64,000 nt of DNA from Microbispora hainanensis (GTDB lineage Bacteria; Actinomycetota; Actinomycetes; Streptosporangiales; Streptosporangiaceae): the NCBI RefSeq assembly GCF_036186745.1, contig NZ_CP108086.1, positions 7,688,001 through 7,752,000 on the forward strand, in the 5' to 3' direction. A program made the translations under genes and the position numbers. Positions 45,532 through 56,000 of the stretch are shown one piece after another. The notes under the pieces are model-generated. The model made no database searches and had not been told where the DNA came from. It saw nothing but the letters and a program-made list of their open reading frames with translations. The stretch's first letter is position 1; each line of letters begins with the position of its first letter.

Positions 45532-46206
45532 ATGCGTCGGGCATCCGGCTCTTTACAGGTTGGCGAGCGGCTTCGCGCCCTCTGTTGTACCGCTTCCGAT
45601 CACACATCTGTCGTCAGACTCAACCGCAACGAGCATTTATACGTATGCGGTGAACAGGCGAGTCATCTCTACATCATCATCAGCGGCCGGCTGAAGACGG
45701 TCAGCGTCTCGCGCTCGGGCAAGGAGTGCCTACTGGGCATCCACACCTACGGCGACCTGCTGGGCGAGTCCTGCCTGCTGGGCGGCAGGCGGGGCGAGAC
45801 GGTGACCGCGATGACCCCGGCCACCCTGCGCAAGATCCCCCGGGCGAACTTCCTGTCCGCGCTGGCGGACGACGGTCTACTCGAGGACTTCCTGTGCTAC
45901 CTGGCCCATCGCCTGACCGAGCAGCAGCAGGTGATCACGAGCCTGGTCACGGCGGACAGCGAGGAGCGCCTCGCGCACACCCTGCTGCGCCTGGCCCGCA
46001 AACTGGGCACGCCCAAGGCCGGGAAGCTCTGCATCCACGACAAGATCACGCAGGAGGAGCTGTCCGGCATGGTCGGCACCACCCGCTCCCGGGTGGGCTA
46101 TTTCCTCAAGCGCTTCCGCGACAGCGGGCTGATCGAGAGCCGGCCGGACGCCTTCCTGGCGGTGGACGAGGAACGGCTGGGCGACTACATGGAAGCGATT
46201 TCCTGA
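45532..46206 (+). CDS. Crp/Fnr-family regulator (LnmO-like position)
   Basis: 224 residues: N-terminal cyclic-nucleotide-binding-type beta roll (about 20-125; VCGEQASHLYIIISGRLKTVS, GDLLGESCLLGGRRGET) and a C-terminal winged helix (about 150-220; ITQEELSGMVGTTRSRVGYFLKRF). No Cys cluster for an FNR iron-sulfur centre is evident. Leinamycin's cluster is activated by a Crp-family protein, LnmO, and this gene is in the comparable position next to the beta-branching cassette. ATG 45532 follows GGGGGG. Confidence 0.88.
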   Translation: MRRASGSLQVGERLRALCCTASDHTSVVRLNRNEHLYVCGEQASHLYIIISGRLKTVSVSRSGKECLLGIHTYGDLLGESCLLGGRRGETVTAMTPATLRKIPRANFLSALADDGLLEDFLCYLAHRLTEQQQVITSLVTADSEERLAHTLLRLARKLGTPKAGKLCIHDKITQEELSGMVGTTRSRVGYFLKRFRDSGLIESRPDAFLAVDEERLGDYMEAIS

Positions 46207-46236
46207 AATTCGGACGAACGTCGTCCGGCGGAACAG

Positions 46237-46269
46237 GACGGCCGGGGCGGTTTTCCGCGCCCGGCCGTC
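46237..46269. terminator. Hairpin between the convergent Crp/Fnr and ketosynthase genes
   Basis: GACGGCCGGG and CCCGGCCGTC pair perfectly with an inner CGG/CCG stem and TTTT loop. It is placed between two converging genes. Confidence 0.7.
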
Positions 46270-46361
46270 GGCCTTTCATCCGAACGATTTCGAATCCTCA
46301 GGAATACAACCGATCATCGGGGGTAGGAAAATGCTTTTTGGACCGCCGGGGCCGCCCGTGA

Positions 46362-47594
46362 TCATGCGGGCGCGCGGAATACCACGCTGCCGTTGAATCC
46401 GCCGAAGCCGAAGCCGTTCGAGAGGGCGACCCCGATATCGGCGCGGACCCCGCCGGTGGCCGGCGCGAACCGGAGACCCGGGTCGGCGGGGTGCGCGAGC
46501 CCCGGGTTGGGGTGAACGAACCCGCCCCGCATCTGCACGACGGTCGCCACCGCCTCGACCACCCCCGCCGCCGCCAGGCAGTGGCCGGTAAGGGCCTTGG
46601 TGGAGTTCACCCAGGCCCCGCCCACCGCCTCGCCGAGCACCCACCGCAGCGCCTCCGCCTCCGCCGCGTCCCCCAGCGGGGCTCCGGTGCCGTGCGCGTT
46701 CACGTACGACACGTCGCCGGGCGAGACGCCGGCCCGGCTCATCGCCCGGGTCATCGTGGCCGCCTCGGCCTCGCCGTCGGGCTCGGTGAGGCTGTTCGCG
46801 GCCAGGCGCAGGTCCCATCCGGCCAGCTCGGCGAGCACCTCGGCGCCCCGCGCCCGCGCGGACCGCCGCGACTCCAGCACCACGCACGCGGCGCCCTGGC
46901 CGTAGGCGAAGCCGCCGTGCGTCTCGTCGAAGGGCGGTCCCACCGGACCCGGGGCCATCGCGCCGACGTTGAGCAGGGCCCGCTCCTCGATGGCGGACAG
47001 GTCGGCGAGGGCGCCGACGACGAGGCACACGTCGGCCTCTCCTGTGGCGACGAGGCGGGCGCCGTGCACGAGGCCGGCGTTGCCGCTCGCCGAGGCCGCG
47101 CCCACGGTGCAGCCCTCCCCCCTGATCTGGAGCAGCTGGCTGATCGTGCCGACGTGATCGGTGTCGAGGAGCCGCAGGGCCGCACGCGGGGGCAGGTGGG
47201 CGGGCCGGTTCGCGTACCGGTCGTGCAGGTCCGTCAGGTGCCGACCGGTCAGGTTACTCCCGGCGACCACGAGCCCCACGCGGTCGCCCGGCACGGCCGC
47301 GATGTGCAGGCCCGCCCCGATCCAGGCCTCGGCGGCCACGCCGACGGCGGCGCGCAGCGGCAGCGGGGCCCGCCGGGTGAGCCGTTCGGCGGAGCGCCGC
47401 AGGGCGTCGGGCGCGCCCGCGGGCAGGACGGGCAACGCCTCGCGGACCTCCTCGTCCAGCAGGGCGGCCGGAGGGCCTCCGTCAGGGCACGAGCACACGC
47501 CCCGCCGTCCCTCCCGCAGCGCCCGCTCGAACGCGCCGGCGTCGCCCGCGATCGCACAGACCACGCCGACGCCCGTGACGGTCACCGTGTGCAT
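46362..47594 (-). CDS. Ser-type ketosynthase, predicted malonyl-ACP decarboxylase of a beta-branching cassette
   Basis: 410 residues with a full ketosynthase fold, but the active-site Cys is replaced by Ser (GAASASGN, Ser168), while both catalytic His remain (NAHGTG; TGHCLAAAG). KS homologues of this type in trans-AT beta-branching cassettes decarboxylate malonyl-ACP to acetyl-ACP. ATG 47592-47594 with GGAGG upstream. It follows the donor ACP gene by 27 nt and is the last gene of the minus-strand PKS operon seen here. It is not a type II chain-length factor: no KS-alpha partner is present. Confidence 0.85.
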   Translation of the reverse strand: MHTVTVTGVGVVCAIAGDAGAFERALREGRRGVCSCPDGGPPAALLDEEVREALPVLPAGAPDALRRSAERLTRRAPLPLRAAVGVAAEAWIGAGLHIAAVPGDRVGLVVAGSNLTGRHLTDLHDRYANRPAHLPPRAALRLLDTDHVGTISQLLQIRGEGCTVGAASASGNAGLVHGARLVATGEADVCLVVGALADLSAIEERALLNVGAMAPGPVGPPFDETHGGFAYGQGAACVVLESRRSARARGAEVLAELAGWDLRLAANSLTEPDGEAEAATMTRAMSRAGVSPGDVSYVNAHGTGAPLGDAAEAEALRWVLGEAVGGAWVNSTKALTGHCLAAAGVVEAVATVVQMRGGFVHPNPGLAHPADPGLRFAPATGGVRADIGVALSNGFGFGGFNGSVVFRAPA

Positions 47595-47621
47595 CGCAGC
47601 GCCTCCATCGGAACGTGCCGC

Positions 47622-47861
47622 TCAGGCATGCGTGCGCAGCAGTTCGACGAGCTCCCCGACCGGCGCGCCCTGACGGAACTCCGACAGCGGCACCTCGATC
47701 GCGAGCTCCTCCATCACCGCGGTGACGATGTCGGCCCGGTCCACGCTGTTGCAGCCGAGGTCGGCCAGGCTGCGGTCGGGCGTGATCTCAGCCGGGTCGA
47801 TCTCCGGGACCACCGCCACCGTCTGCCGCCGGATCGATTCGAGGATCGCGACATCGTCCAT
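47622..47861 (-). CDS. Donor acyl carrier protein of the beta-branching cassette
   Basis: 79 residues with phosphopantetheine Ser39 in LGCNSVDRADI; the N-S-V-D-R pattern is characteristic of ACPs that present the acetyl or propionyl donor to HMG-CoA-synthase-like enzymes. Start ATG at 47859-47861 with GAGGGG upstream, 17 nt after the HCS stop. It is the counterpart of LnmL in leinamycin biosynthesis. Confidence 0.9.
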   Translation of the reverse strand: MDDVAILESIRRQTVAVVPEIDPAEITPDRSLADLGCNSVDRADIVTAVMEELAIEVPLSEFRQGAPVGELVELLRTHA

Positions 47862-47878
47862 GCACCCCTCAACTCCCT

Positions 47879-49120
47879 TCAGATCCACTCGTACCGGCGG
47901 TGGTGGTCCTCCACCGCGCGCAGGGCCAGCATCGGGCGCCGGTCGGCGCACCGGTCCAGAAGGTGCTCGTAGGCGGCCACGTCCACCTTCCGGTCGCGCT
48001 CCGGCACCAGGCAGCGCATGTTCTCCGGCAGCACCTCCAGATATTCGGCGAAGGTCAGCTCGGCCCTGGCCGACAGCCGGCCGGCGATGTCCATGGCCGC
48101 GACCTCCTCGGCCGACCTCTGGTCGGCCACACCGCTGAAGAACTCCGACGAGCAGCCCGAGCCGTAGGAGAACAGGCCGACACGCAGCGGCGCGGCGGGC
48201 CGTGCGGTGTCGAGCGCGGCGGCCAGGGCGAGGTAGAGCGAGCCGGAGAAGAGGTTGCCGACCTCTCCGGGATAGGTCAGCGACGGGCCCACCCGCCGCT
48301 CGAAGTCCGCCTCGATCTCGGCCGGGGTCGCCGCGGTGAACTCGCGCAGCAGCTTGCGATGCCCGGCCTTGACCATCCCCGCGAACGGCGTGTGCAGCGC
48401 CAGCAGGTCGAACGTCGTCATCAGGTCGACGTCCTCGACCCGCGCGCGGTAGTCGGCGAAGCTCTCCCGCAGGCACTCCAGGTAGGCAAGCAGCGACCGG
48501 TCCACGTCCGCGATGTCGTACGCCGGGGAGGGCCGGGCGGTGTCGAGCGTCTCGAAGCTGTAGAGGCCGAAGGCCCCGGGGTCGAGGGCGAGCACCCGCG
48601 GGTCGTCGCCGACCAGCATGGCGACCGCGCCGCTGCCGGTGGCCGGCTCGGCGTACTCCGCCCGTTCGTCGGCCAGCGCGACGTCGGTGGCGATCACCAG
48701 CGCGCGGGCGCCCGGCGAGACGTCCGACGCGACATAGGAGGCGGCCAGGCGCAGCGCTGCCGTCGCCGAGTAACACGCCTGCTTGACTTCCAGCAGCCGG
48801 CAGTGCCGGCCGAGGCCGAGGTGCTCGTGCACGTACGACGCGACCGACTTGCTGTAGTCGACCCCTGACTCGGTGGCCGTGATGAGGAACTCGACGCTGT
48901 CGCGTTCCTCCTCGCCGAGCCGCTCCAGCAGGGGTGCGGCGGCGTTGACCGCGTTGGTCACCGGGTCCTCGAACGGCAGCGCCACCGCGCGGCGCGCCAT
49001 CATGAGGTTGCCGAACCTGCCGGTGTCGAGCCCCCGCCCGGCGAACAGCTCGGCGACCGGCACGCACGCCACGCCGCCGTACACGTTGAGGGACTCGATG
49101 CCGGTGAGCCGGTCTGTCAT
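47879..49120 (-). CDS. HMG-CoA synthase-like enzyme of the beta-branching cassette
   Basis: 413 residues. Catalytic Glu84 (ATESGVDYS), Cys116 (EVKQACYSAT) and His243 (LALHTPF) are present. It condenses acetyl-ACP (or propionyl-ACP) with a beta-keto group on the PKS, starting beta-methyl/alkyl branching. Counterpart of LnmM. The ATG overlaps the PKS stop codon (ATGA at 49117-49120), so it is translationally coupled to the PKS. Enoyl-CoA hydratase genes needed to finish the branch are not in the window. Confidence 0.93.
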   Translation of the reverse strand: MTDRLTGIESLNVYGGVACVPVAELFAGRGLDTGRFGNLMMARRAVALPFEDPVTNAVNAAAPLLERLGEEERDSVEFLITATESGVDYSKSVASYVHEHLGLGRHCRLLEVKQACYSATAALRLAASYVASDVSPGARALVIATDVALADERAEYAEPATGSGAVAMLVGDDPRVLALDPGAFGLYSFETLDTARPSPAYDIADVDRSLLAYLECLRESFADYRARVEDVDLMTTFDLLALHTPFAGMVKAGHRKLLREFTAATPAEIEADFERRVGPSLTYPGEVGNLFSGSLYLALAAALDTARPAAPLRVGLFSYGSGCSSEFFSGVADQRSAEEVAAMDIAGRLSARAELTFAEYLEVLPENMRCLVPERDRKVDVAAYEHLLDRCADRRPMLALRAVEDHHRRYEWI

Positions 49121-50067
49121 CGTCGGCCCTGCCCTTCCTTGATCGACGCGGTCCGCCCGGCGGCGCCGGGGCGCTCGTCACCGGCTCCGAGGCGGAGGAA
49201 GCCGGCCAGTGCGTGGTTCACCTCTTCCGGGTGTGTGACGCAGGGGAAGTGGCCCGCGTCGGGGATCTCGACGTACCGCGCGTCGGGGATGAGGCCGTGC
49301 AGCAGATGCGCGGTCTTGAGCGGGATGACCGAGTCGTGGCGGCCCTGGACGATCAGCGTGGGCACCGAGATACCCGGCAGCCGGCCGAGCAGGTCGGGCT
49401 CGGCCGCGAAGACGTCGAGGTAGCGCAGGCCGATCCGCGGGTCCATGCTCTCGCAGCGCAGCAGCGCCGCCTCCAGGTCGTCCCGCTGCTCGCGGATCCG
49501 GGCCGACCCCGATCCGGCGACGATGTGGTCGAGGTCCTCGGCCACCACGCGTTCCAGCCGGTTCACGGCGCCGGCACGGTTGGCGTACTTGTACGACCCG
49601 CAGATGATCGACAGGGACGCGGTGGCCTCGGGATGCCGCAACGCGAAGTTCTGCGCCAGCAGGCTGCCGAACGACGCGCCGGCGACGTGGACCGGGAACT
49701 CCACCCCGAGGCGGCGCAGGACGTCGAAGTGCAGGGCGGTGATGCCGTCGAGGCTGATGTCGCCGTCCGCGGTGGTCGCGCCGACCCCGGGGTGGTGGAT
49801 CACCACGACCCGGCACCGCCCGGCCAGGTCGCGGAACTGCCGGGCGAACACCCCCGCGCCCATGTTGAACGGATGCATCAGCAGCAGCGTCGGGCCCTCG
49901 CCCGCGCTGAGCACCTCGACCTGCCCCCCAACGTACGCCACGAGCGTGCGCCGGACACCGGGAGCGGCCTCCCGCACCGCCGCCCAGTTCTGGTCGGCCG
50001 GGCGGTAGCCCTCGCGCAGCACGTCCTGGATGTCGGACGGCACCTCCCCGGCGGGACGGTAGGCGGC
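49117..50067 (-). other. Thioesterase domain of the PKS
   Basis: Alpha/beta-hydrolase domain (about 4640-4935) with nucleophile GASFGS (Ser4771), Asp4884 in GRHDSVIP and His4912 in DAGHFPCV. It releases the finished chain, probably by macrolactamisation or hydrolysis, and follows the lyase domain directly. Confidence 0.9.
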
Positions 50068-53000
50068 GCGGGCGGCGTCGAGGGCCGTGACCGGCTCCTC
50101 GGCCGTCACCAGGCACGGCACCTCGGCGGCGGAGCCGAACAGCCCGGTCAGCCGCTCGGCGACGAGATCGATCTCGGCCTTGCCGTAGCCCAGGGGGACG
50201 GCGAGCCGGACCAGCCGGTCGCCCGCGAGGTGCGGCCCGCCGCGCACACCGGTCTCGCGGAACATCCAGGCGAGGAACGACGGCACCGGATGGGGCAGAC
50301 CGGCGAGGTGGTCCATGCGGGACAGGTCGAGCAGCAGGCAGTGCCCGCCGGGGGGCCCACCGGTGGGGCCGGCGAGCGGCACGCCCGCGGCGTCGAGACT
50401 CCGCCACAGGGTCCGCACGCCGCGCATCCGCTGACGCACCAGCTTCAGCACGCCCTCGCAGTCGGCGAGGGCCAGCGACAGCGCGCGGCGGTCGAGCAGG
50501 TTGAGACCGGGCCCGCGCAGCTCGGCCTCCTCCCGCAGCCGCGCCGCCACCTCGGGCAGGCGGGTCGCCACCAGGCCGCCCGCGTGGACCCCGAAGTCCT
50601 TGGTGGCGCTCATCGTCACGACGTCCGCCAGGGAGAGCAGGTCGCGTACCACGTCCCACACTCCGCGGCCCTGGTGTCCCGGCTCATGCTCGGCCACGAA
50701 GACGGCGTTCTCCACCACGCGGGTCGCGTCGACGACCACCGGCACACCCTGCGCCGCGGCACGCTCCCGCACCTGACGGAGATTGGCGGCCGACACCGGT
50801 GCGCCGCCCCCGGCGTTGCCGGTCAGCTCGACGGCGACGAAGGCGATCTCCCCGGCCTCCAGCGCCCTGTCCAGGGCGGCGAGGTCCAGGTCGCCGCCGA
50901 AATGACCGCTGGAGACGGACGGCAACGGGACGGGGTCGAAGCCGTTGTCGGCCAGGTTGAACAGCAGGGTCGGGAAGAGCCCGTTGTGCGGCACGGCGCC
51001 GCGCCGTCCCGGCCACGACCGGCACAGCAGCGCCTCGGCGGCCCGGCCGGACGGCGCCGCGACGACCGTTTCGAACGGCAGCCAGGGCGGGGTGAGCTCG
51101 TCGCCCGCGCCCGGCTCGGCGGCCCGGCGGATCAGCTCCTCGGCTCGCCGCGCCACCACCTCGTCCGTACGCTCGGCCCACGAGTCGGTGACCAGGTCGA
51201 ACTCGACGGCCTCCGGCGGCAGCCGCAGCGGGTTGTGCCCGTGAGCCGCCAGCAGCGCCTCCCGCTCCTCAGCCGTGACCGCCGGACCGGCGTCGCCTCT
51301 TCTGGAGGGGCCGGACGAGACGGCGACAGCGGCGGGCGCGCTCACGGCGGCGCGACCGTCGGAAGCGGGGCCGTCGTCGGAGGCGGTGGGGCGGTCGGGG
51401 GCGGCGGGTGCCGTGATGCCGGTGGGCGCGGACGGGTCCGCGATCATCAAGATGACGTCGGCGACCGGGGTCCGCGGCCCGTCGGCGGGCTGGCAGAGGT
51501 AGAGGGGCACGTTCACGGGCCGGAACTTGTTCTTGAACTGGAAGTTGCCGGCGCCGAAGATGCCCGCGCCGCGCAGCTCCTCCAGGCCCTGTTCGACCTC
51601 GGGCGCGGCGTTCGGCGAGTCGCACACCTTGGCCCCGAAACTCGCGCCGAAGCTGAACAGCGTGCACCCCTCCGCCACGAGGACGCCGATGATCTGCACG
51701 ATCGCGTACTCCAGACCGCCCAGCGGGCCGTCGGCGGGATAGAACTCCACGTCGAGCAGGTAGCCGTTCTCAGACGGGATGCGGGTCACGACCACCGCGT
51801 TCGCGAGAGCGTCGTCCAGGTAGGTCAGGAAGACCCGGTGCCGCTCGTCCAGCAGGCCCTCGCGGATCTCCTCCCGGACCCTGCGGACGTACGGGTTGGT
51901 CATCTGCTTGCCGCCGGCCCAGCGGTCCACCAGCTCGGCCAGCCGGCGGTCCGTCGCCGGGTCGGAACCCGAGCGATACTCCACGGTGCGGCAGGAGCCG
52001 CTGCGTTCGAACCGCTGGACCATGTAGCGCAACCGGCTCATCCGGCCGCCCTTCAGCGTGAACCGAGACAGGTCCTCCAGGCGCTGCACCGCACCGAACG
52101 GCGTGGCGGTCAGGCGGTGGCCTCCCGCCTCCTCCAGCCGCCGCAGCGACAGGAAGCTGGCCCTGAGGCCGCGGCCTCGCGCGTAGTCCAGGTATTCGGC
52201 CGCGAGCTCGGTGAAGTGCTCCTCCGAGCCGACGTAGCTCCAGGAGAAGAGGTCGTCGTCCCGCTGCGAGAACGTGAAGAACCCCTGGCGGGACGAGCCC
52301 AGGAACAGCAACGGCGCGATGTCCCGGCCCGCGAGCCCGGTCTCCTTGGCGTAGCGCCGCTCCAGGTCGGCCACCACCTCCCGCAGGCCGGGCCGCCCGG
52401 CGACGGCGGCCCGCGGGACGATCAGCGGCGCGCCCTTCTCCTCGGCCGATGATTCGACGGCTCGTGACGCGCTGCTTCCGGTGGCGCCGTCGGGGATGCC
52501 GGGGCCGACGCGGCTGGGGGCGCCGTCACCGGACGCGCCCAGCGAGGCGACGGCGGCGGCCCCGAAGGTGTCCCGCAGCCAGCGGGTCAGCTCGGCGAGC
52601 GTTGGCCGGTCGAACAGCAGCGACTTGCGCAGGCCACCGAGCCGCTTCTCCAGCGCGCTGATCACGCGCAGCATGTCGAACGACGTGAGCGCGTTGTGCT
52701 CGAAGCTCCGCGTCGGGTCCAGCGGCCGCCGGATGACGCTCTCGACCAGGTCGCGCACCGCCCGCTCGGCGGCCTCCCGGCCGTCGCCGTGCTCCGCGTC
52801 GTCCCCGCGCATCGCAAACGCGTGGTTCCCGTTCATCTCAGAGGTGCGGTTCCCGCTCAAGGCACCGCCCGCCGGGGCACCGGCCGCCGGAGCATGGCCG
52901 TTCGGCGTGTGGCTGCCGCGGGCGTCGCCGTCGTGAGTGGGCCGACCGCCGGACGGCGCGGTCAGCGACGTGATGTGCGCGGCGAGCGCGTCGACGCTGT

Positions 53001-56000
53001 CGTGCTCGTACATGTCTTCGGCCTTGAGTTCCAGGCCGTACGCCGCGCCGAGCTTGCGGGCGAGGTCCATCCGGAAGATCGAGTCTAGACCCAGCTCCGC
53101 GAAGGGCCGGTCGCCCTCGATCTCCTCGGCCGGCATGGCGAGGATGCGCGCCAGGTGTTCTCTGATGCTCCGCGTCACCGGCGCCGCCGCCTCGGCCGTC
53201 ACCCGCACGAAGGCCGGGGCGGCCACCGGCCGCGGAGTGAGCTCCGGGGGGGCATGCAGGGCGGCGGGCTCGCTCGACGCGGTCCGGCCGCCGTCCGCGG
53301 GTGCCGCCACGCCTCGTGCCGCGGGCTCGGGACGTTCCCTGGGCTCGCCGGGCCAGGCGGGGTCCTCCTGTCCTCGCGCGGCGTCCGGCGGGGCGAGCCG
53401 CACCCGGGCCCGGCGGGCCGGCCGGGGTCCCATGCTGTGCCGCACGTGCTGGTTCGGCTTCTGCACCGTAACCTCCGTGATGACCTCCGGGACGGGACGG
53501 GACTCCTCTCGGGTGAACCAGAACCTCGTCCGGCTGAACGGGAAGCTCGGCATCGGCAGCCTGCGGGGCGGCCGGGCACCGCGGCCCGCCCGCCGGGCCC
53601 TGTGCGCGGCCCAGTCGACGCGCGCCCCGGCGACCCAGGCACGGGCCAGCGCGTGCAGGTCCTCCTCGTCACAGGGGCCGGCGTTCCGCGCGGCGGTGCC
53701 GAGGTGGATGACGCCGTGGTGGCCGGGCGTCGTGTCACCCGTCGCCCTGTCACCTCTCGCCGCCGTGTCGCCCTCCGCAGCGGCGCGCAGCGCCGACACG
53801 AGCTCCTCGTGGCTCGCCGCCACCACGGCGAGCCGTTCGCGCAGCTCCTCCCGGCCGGCCTGCAGCGTGTACGCGACGCGCGACAGCTCCAGGCCGGGCC
53901 GCTCGGCGAGGAAGCCCGCGAGCCGGGTCGCGTACGCGCGGAGCGCCCCGCGGGTCGGCGCGGACAGCACGAACAGCTCGGGTCCGGCGTGCGAAGACTC
54001 CACCGTCTCCTCCTCGCGGGTCACCGCCCGCTCCAGCACCACGTGGGCGTTCGATCCGCCGAAGCCGAACGAGCTCACGCCCGCGCGCCGGATCGGCCGC
54101 CCGTCGGGCCCGGGGGTCACGGGCCACGACAGGGCGGCGTCGACCAGGTGGAACGGCGTTCCGTCGAGCCGCAGGTAGGGGTTGACCTCTCGCCGGTGGA
54201 GGGTCGCGGGCAGTTCCCCGTGCTCCATCGCCAGCAGGACCTTGAGGACCCCGGCGATGCCGGCCGCCGCCTCCAGGTGGCCGATGTTCGTCTTGACCGA
54301 GCCGATGCCGATGTGGGGGGTCCGCGGCATCGGGCGGCCCCACTCCTCGTACAAGCGGCTGAACGCCTTCTTCAGGCCCTCGATCTCGATGGGATCGCCC
54401 AGGCGGGTTCCCGTCCCGTGCGCCTCGATGTAGGTGACCGTGGCCGGGTCGGCGCCCGCCTCGCGGTGCGCCCGGACGAGCACGTCGGCCTGCGCCTCCG
54501 GGTTGGGCGCGGTGAGCGACGCCGACCTGCCGCAGTGGTTGACGGCGGTGCCCCGCACCACCGCGTACACGTGGTCGCCCTCGGCGAGCGCCCGGTCGAG
54601 CGGCTTGAGCATCACGACGCCGACGCCCTCGCCGCGGACGTAGCCGTCGGCCGCCGCGTCGAACGTCTTGCATCGTCCGTCCGGGCTGAGCATGCCCGAC
54701 TGGGTGAAGGCGACGAACACGTCCGGGTTGAGCAGCACGTTCACGCCTCCGGCGAGGGCCGTCTCGCACTCCCCCGCCTGGATCGCGCGGACCGCGCGGT
54801 GGATGGCCACCAGGGCGCTGGAGCAGGCGGTGTCCACCGCCTCGCTCGGGCCGCGCAGGTCCAGCAGGTGCGAGACCCGGTTGGCCAGCACCGCGTGCGC
54901 GACACCGGTCGCCATGTGAGCCTGGACCGGCACGCCGTGCCGGGTGAGCAGGGCGTCGTAGTCGGAGGTCGCGACCCCGGCGAACAGCCCGGTCGCGGTG
55001 CCGGCCAACTCCGAGGGCCGGTGCCCGGCGTCCTCGATCGCCCGCCACGCCGCCTGCAGGAACAGCCGCTGCTGGGGGTCCATCAGCGCCGCCTCCGCGG
55101 GTGAGATGCCGAACAGCCCGGCGTCGAACGCCGCGACGTCGTCCAGGAAGCCGCCCTGCAGGTGCCGCGTCCGATCGTCCGCACGAAGGTCGGCACGGTC
55201 GTCGGGCACCGGGCCCACGAGGTCGTCGCCGCGCATCAGGTGGCGCCAGAACTCGGTCAGGTCGGACGACCCGGGAAGCATCCCGGCCATGCCGACCACC
55301 GCCACCTCGACCGGCCCGCGCGCACCATGCGGTTCTCGTACGCCGCCGTCCCCGTCGCCCGCGTCGCCGCCCCTGGCCGCACCCGGTTCCGCGGCTACGG
55401 TGACCGGCTCGTCTGCGGCCGGCCTGTCCGTCCCCTCGTCGGCGGGCCGCTCCCGGTTTCCGTGCCGGGCGGCGAGCTCGGCCCGGTGGTGGGCGTCGAG
55501 GTAGGCGGCGAAGCCGGTCAGCGTGGGGCACTCGAACAGAACGGTGGGCAGGAGTTCGAGCGAGTAGCGCTCGTTGACCTCGTTGATCAGTTCGGTGAGC
55601 GAGACCGAGTCGAAGCCCAGCTCCATCAGGTCGGCGTCCGGGTCGACCTCCGACTGGTCCACCAGCAGGAAGCGGGCGGCCACCGCGCGCAGGTCGCGCT
55701 CCACGTGCGCCGCATACCCCTCGGCGTGCTGCCCGCCGCCTTCCTCCGAGGCGTGCGCGGGCGCCCCGCCGGAGGCCGCGCCGGAAGCCTCGTACGCCAC
55801 GCGTGACGGCATGGCCGCGTCCCGAGCGCCGGGACCGCCGGTGGACTCGGCGACCGCCGGCTGGAAGACGACGAAGCTCGGCTCGTCCCCCGCGAGCGCC
55901 CGGCGGAACGCCTCCAGGCCCGCGGGGGTGCTCAGCGGCGCGATGCCCCAGTGACGGGCCATCAGGCGTTCCGTGGCCTCGTCCACGGCCATGCCGCCCT

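Noticed and set aside
46362-47594. Chain-length factor of a type II (aromatic) polyketide system
   Set aside because: No KS-alpha or cyclase genes are nearby; the neighbours are HCS and donor ACP, and Ser replaces Cys in GAASASGN, as in KS decarboxylases.
49213-52452. Plus-strand open frame of 1,079 codons
   Set aside because: Antisense to the DUF, PLP lyase and TE domains and without any recognisable motif.
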